NCBI GenBank assembly: GCA_900544425.1
Contig: UQUX01000086.1
Span: 1-7,646 of the forward strand
From: an uncultured Collinsella sp.
Lineage (GTDB): Bacteria > Actinomycetota > Coriobacteriia > Coriobacteriales > Coriobacteriaceae
DNA length: 7,646 nt
Reading direction: 5' to 3'
Part shown: positions 6,275-7,646 of the stretch, piece by piece
Position numbering within the stretch: the stretch's first letter is position 1
Layout: every line of letters begins with the position of its first letter
Translations under genes and position numbers: made by a program
The notes under the pieces: model-generated
Databases searched by the model: none
What the model was told of the DNA's origin: nothing
Seen by the model: only the letters and a program-made list of their open reading frames with translations

Positions 6275-6317
6275 GGTTTTGGTCGGTTTTTGGTTTGACC
6301 GCTAAAACCGGTTTTGG
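6275..6317 (+). repeat. GGTTTTGG block cluster in the comEA leader
   Basis: GGTTTTGG (6275-6282), GGTTTTTGG (6285-6293) and GGTTTTGG again (6310-6317) lie within 43 bases. The first two provide four GG tracts with loops of 4, 2 and 5 bases, the pattern of a weak two-layer G-quadruplex. AAAACCG (6304-6310) can pair either with CGGTTTT upstream (6284-6290) or within the palindrome 6304-6315, so two structures compete. Function is unknown. Confidence 0.5.
6304..6315. promoter_or_regulatory. Perfect 12-bp palindrome upstream of comEA
   Basis: AAAACCGGTTTT is perfectly self-complementary, and its symmetry ends at these bases. It is centred about 63 bases before the comEA start. A dimeric regulator could bind it, but I recognise no specific family's operator here. 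Confidence 0.35.
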
Positions 6318-6359
6318 AGCGTAGCTGTTGCGGAGTTCCTTTCCTGACACGATGGTGTT

Positions 6360-6365
6360 GGGAGG
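6360..6365 (+). promoter_or_regulatory. Ribosome binding site that sets the comEA start
   Basis: GGGAGG lies seven bases before the ATG at 6373. It excludes the upstream in-frame TTG (6328) and ATG (6352), neither of which has such a site. Confidence 0.8.
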
Positions 6366-6372
6366 TTTTGCT

Positions 6373-7086
6373 ATGGCGCAGCGCGAACAACACGAACGGG
6401 TCAAAAAGATGGACCGCTTGGCGGACAAGCTGTTCGGTCATAAGGCGGTGGTCGTGGCGATACTGGTCGTCATTGCGATGGCGAGCGGCTTGGCGATGGC
6501 GAACCTTGGCGGCGGTGCCGGCGGCGTGTCGTTTGAGCGCACTGACGGTTCAGACTCGTTGGTGGAGCCGGGATCCGGCGATGCCTCGAGCGGAAAGACA
6601 TCCGAAGGCTCTTCGTCTAAGGCGTCTGCCGCGGCAGAAGTCTATGTCGATGTTGATGGCGCTGTTGTGTCGCCCGGTGTATACAGGCTCAAGGACGGCG
6701 CGCGGGTGGCTCAGGCGATTGATGCCGCCGGCGGGCTGGCGCCCGAGGCAGACGTTACGGGGCTCAATCGGGCATCCAAGGTCGTCGATGGACAAAAAAT
6801 CCACGTTCCAACGGAAGGGGAGCAGCAGGCGCCCATTGCGGAAGCCGGTGTTGATGGTGGGGCTTTCGCATCATCGGGCGTGAGTGGCGCAACAGGCCTA
6901 GTAAATATCAATACGGCAAGCGCGGCAGAACTGCAGACGCTCTCGGGCATCGGTCCCTCCATGGCACAGTCGATTATCGATGAGCGGACAAAGAACGGTG
7001 CTTTTGCCTCGGTTGACGATCTGATGCGTGTTTCGGGAATCGGCGAGAAGAAGCTTGCCAAAATCAAAGATTGCATCTGCGTATGA
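6373..7086 (+). CDS. comEA: Competence DNA receptor ComEA (SLBB plus helix-hairpin-helix)
   Basis: Membrane-anchored protein that binds double-stranded DNA outside the membrane and hands it to the ComEC channel. It has 237 residues. A charged N-terminus (1-23) precedes one membrane segment (about 24-45). A Gly/Ser-rich spacer follows (46-88). An SLBB domain begins EVYVDVDGAVVSPGVYRL (89-106) and continues to about 146. After a second flexible linker comes the double helix-hairpin-helix domain (176-237), with LVNINTASAAEL, LSGIGPSMAQSI and VSGIGEKKLAKI. It ends CICV, an unusual Cys-x-Cys two residues from the end. Codon choice is less biased than in the pyr and mIHF genes, which fits low expression. 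The stop overlaps the comEC ATG by four bases. Confidence 0.95.
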   Translation: MAQREQHERVKKMDRLADKLFGHKAVVVAILVVIAMASGLAMANLGGGAGGVSFERTDGSDSLVEPGSGDASSGKTSEGSSSKASAAAEVYVDVDGAVVSPGVYRLKDGARVAQAIDAAGGLAPEADVTGLNRASKVVDGQKIHVPTEGEQQAPIAEAGVDGGAFASSGVSGATGLVNINTASAAELQTLSGIGPSMAQSIIDERTKNGAFASVDDLMRVSGIGEKKLAKIKDCICV

Positions 7087-7646
7087 GTGCGACCGAGCGC
7101 GAGCATGTGATGCCTCCGCGGCCCCTGATGCCGTGGACGATGGCCCTGTGTGCCGGCATGTGCATGAGCTGCGCCTCGGTGCTCAACGTGGCCGCTGATG
7201 CGCTGCTGAGGGAGCAGGCGCCGGCGGTCGGGCTGCTATGGGCCATTCCCGTTGCGACGACGGTATTCGTTGTGCTGGCTCAATCTTGTGCGCGGCTTGC
7301 CCCTTTGAAGCGGTGGTTGTATGCCGCGTCCGTCGGTCTCGTGGCGGGAGCGGTCGTCTCGGCGTGGTGGGCTGTGGGTGCGCTCAGCGCCTCGAAGGCG
7401 CTCGACGGTCGAGCGGCAAGCGGCCTCGAGTTTATCGTGCAGGGCGATCCATCCATAAACGACGACGTGTATTCCTATACCTGCGAGGCACGCGCGGACG
7501 GTAAGAACTTGGCAACGGTTCGCCTATCGTGCGACCGCGAGCTCAAGGTCGGGGCGTACGTGCGTGTTATCGGTCGCGTTTCACGTTTTGAGAACGATGC
7601 GTATGGACGATCGCGCGTGCTCCGAGGCGAGGTGCGCAAGGTTAAA
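7083..7646 (+). CDS. comEC: Competence channel protein ComEC, N-terminal part, cut by the window end
   Basis: The frame is open from the ATG at 7083 to the last base, 188 codons with no stop. Full-length ComEC proteins are about 700-800 residues and form the inner-membrane channel for single-stranded DNA uptake. The visible part has three hydrophobic segments (about residues 17-36, 49-67 and 78-101). A soluble, strand-rich region follows (about 113-188), including CEARADGKNLATVRLSC and VGAYVRVIGRVSRFE. This matches the N-terminal layout of the family, where an OB-like domain (DUF4131) follows the first membrane helices. The start shares ATGA with the comEA stop; ATG at 7110 and 7128 are weaker alternatives. 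The large Competence domain and any metallo-hydrolase-like C-terminal domain lie outside. The call relies on this layout plus comEA upstream. Confidence 0.85.
   Translation, partial: MSATEREHVMPPRPLMPWTMALCAGMCMSCASVLNVAADALLREQAPAVGLLWAIPVATTVFVVLAQSCARLAPLKRWLYAASVGLVAGAVVSAWWAVGALSASKALDGRAASGLEFIVQGDPSINDDVYSYTCEARADGKNLATVRLSCDRELKVGAYVRVIGRVSRFENDAYGRSRVLRGEVRKVK

Larger units (their letters stand above)
6203..6372 (+). other. Intergenic leader region of the comEA-comEC operon
   Basis: The region is AT-rich and rich in G-T blocks. TGGGCATTTTG at 6209-6219 repeats exactly the bases at 3674-3684 upstream of mIHF. A weak promoter candidate, TGAATAAAT at 6250-6258, has no good -35 box. TTGACC at 6295-6300 resembles a -35 box but has no matching -10 box at 16-18 bases. 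The GGTTTTGG cluster and the palindrome are listed separately. No small gene is supported: the in-frame TTG at 6328 and ATG at 6352 upstream of comEA lack ribosome binding sites. Confidence 0.6.

Noticed and set aside
6160..6372. Known riboswitch upstream of comEA or thiamine-related control near thiI
   Set aside because: I could not recognise the conserved core of a TPP, c-di-GMP or other familiar riboswitch in this stretch; only the hairpin terminator and G-T blocks are clear.
6314..6883. 189-codon + strand frame inside the comEA region
   Set aside because: It is out of frame with comEA, Arg/Trp-rich, and lacks a ribosome binding site.
7072..7080. TGCATCTGC near the 3' ends of both comEA (7072-7080) and pyrC (981-989), encoding Cys-Ile-Cys in each
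   Set aside because: The flanking bases differ, the genes are unrelated and no other similarity surrounds the copies, so I take it as coincidence.
1..7646. CRISPR arrays, tRNA or rRNA genes, insertion sequences, phage or toxin-antitoxin genes
   Set aside because: No regularly spaced repeats, cloverleaf, transposase or other such genes were seen. All long coding frames are housekeeping or competence genes with consistent composition.

Overview
The window looks like a stretch of core chromosome from a high-GC actinobacterium of the class Coriobacteriia, most likely Collinsella or a close relative. The evidence is the actinobacterial integration host factor (mIHF) followed by gmk and rpoZ, the two-subunit (PyrK/PyrD type 1B) dihydroorotate dehydrogenase, and strongly GC-ending codons. 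The genus is inferred from general character and was not tested by a search. All genes are on the + strand.

Region 1 (1-3509) is the end of a de novo pyrimidine operon. It holds pyrC (dihydroorotase, 5' end outside the window), pyrK (FAD/2Fe-2S electron-transfer subunit), pyrD (FMN catalytic subunit) and pyrF (OMP decarboxylase). Carbamoyl-aspartate is cyclised by PyrC, oxidised by PyrD with electrons leaving through PyrK to NAD, and OMP is decarboxylated by PyrF. The orotate phosphoribosyltransferase gene pyrE, which acts between PyrD and PyrF, is not in the window. A GC-rich hairpin followed by a broken T-rich run lies between pyrC and pyrK. From pyrK onward the genes touch or overlap.

Region 2 (3510-3748) is non-coding. 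It contains a long imperfect palindrome (3555-3612), then a second dyad (3676-3707) whose right half contains an extended -10-like promoter element for the next unit.

Region 3 (3749-6159) is a tightly packed operon: mIHF (nucleoid protein), gmk (guanylate kinase), rpoZ (RNA polymerase omega) and thiI (tRNA 4-thiouridine / thiamine sulfurtransferase, short form without a rhodanese domain). Stops and starts abut at mIHF/gmk and rpoZ/thiI. A textbook intrinsic terminator closes it at 6170-6202.

Region 4 (6203-7646) is the start of a DNA-uptake operon. After a leader rich in GGTTTTGG blocks with a perfect 12-bp palindrome comes comEA (membrane anchor, SLBB domain, helix-hairpin-helix DNA-binding domain). 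It overlaps by four bases the first 188 codons of comEC (DNA channel), which runs off the window.

I see no mobile element, CRISPR array, phage gene, tRNA or rRNA, and no evidence of a new multi-gene system. The parts least explained are the two intergenic regions, especially the long palindrome after pyrF and the comEA leader.
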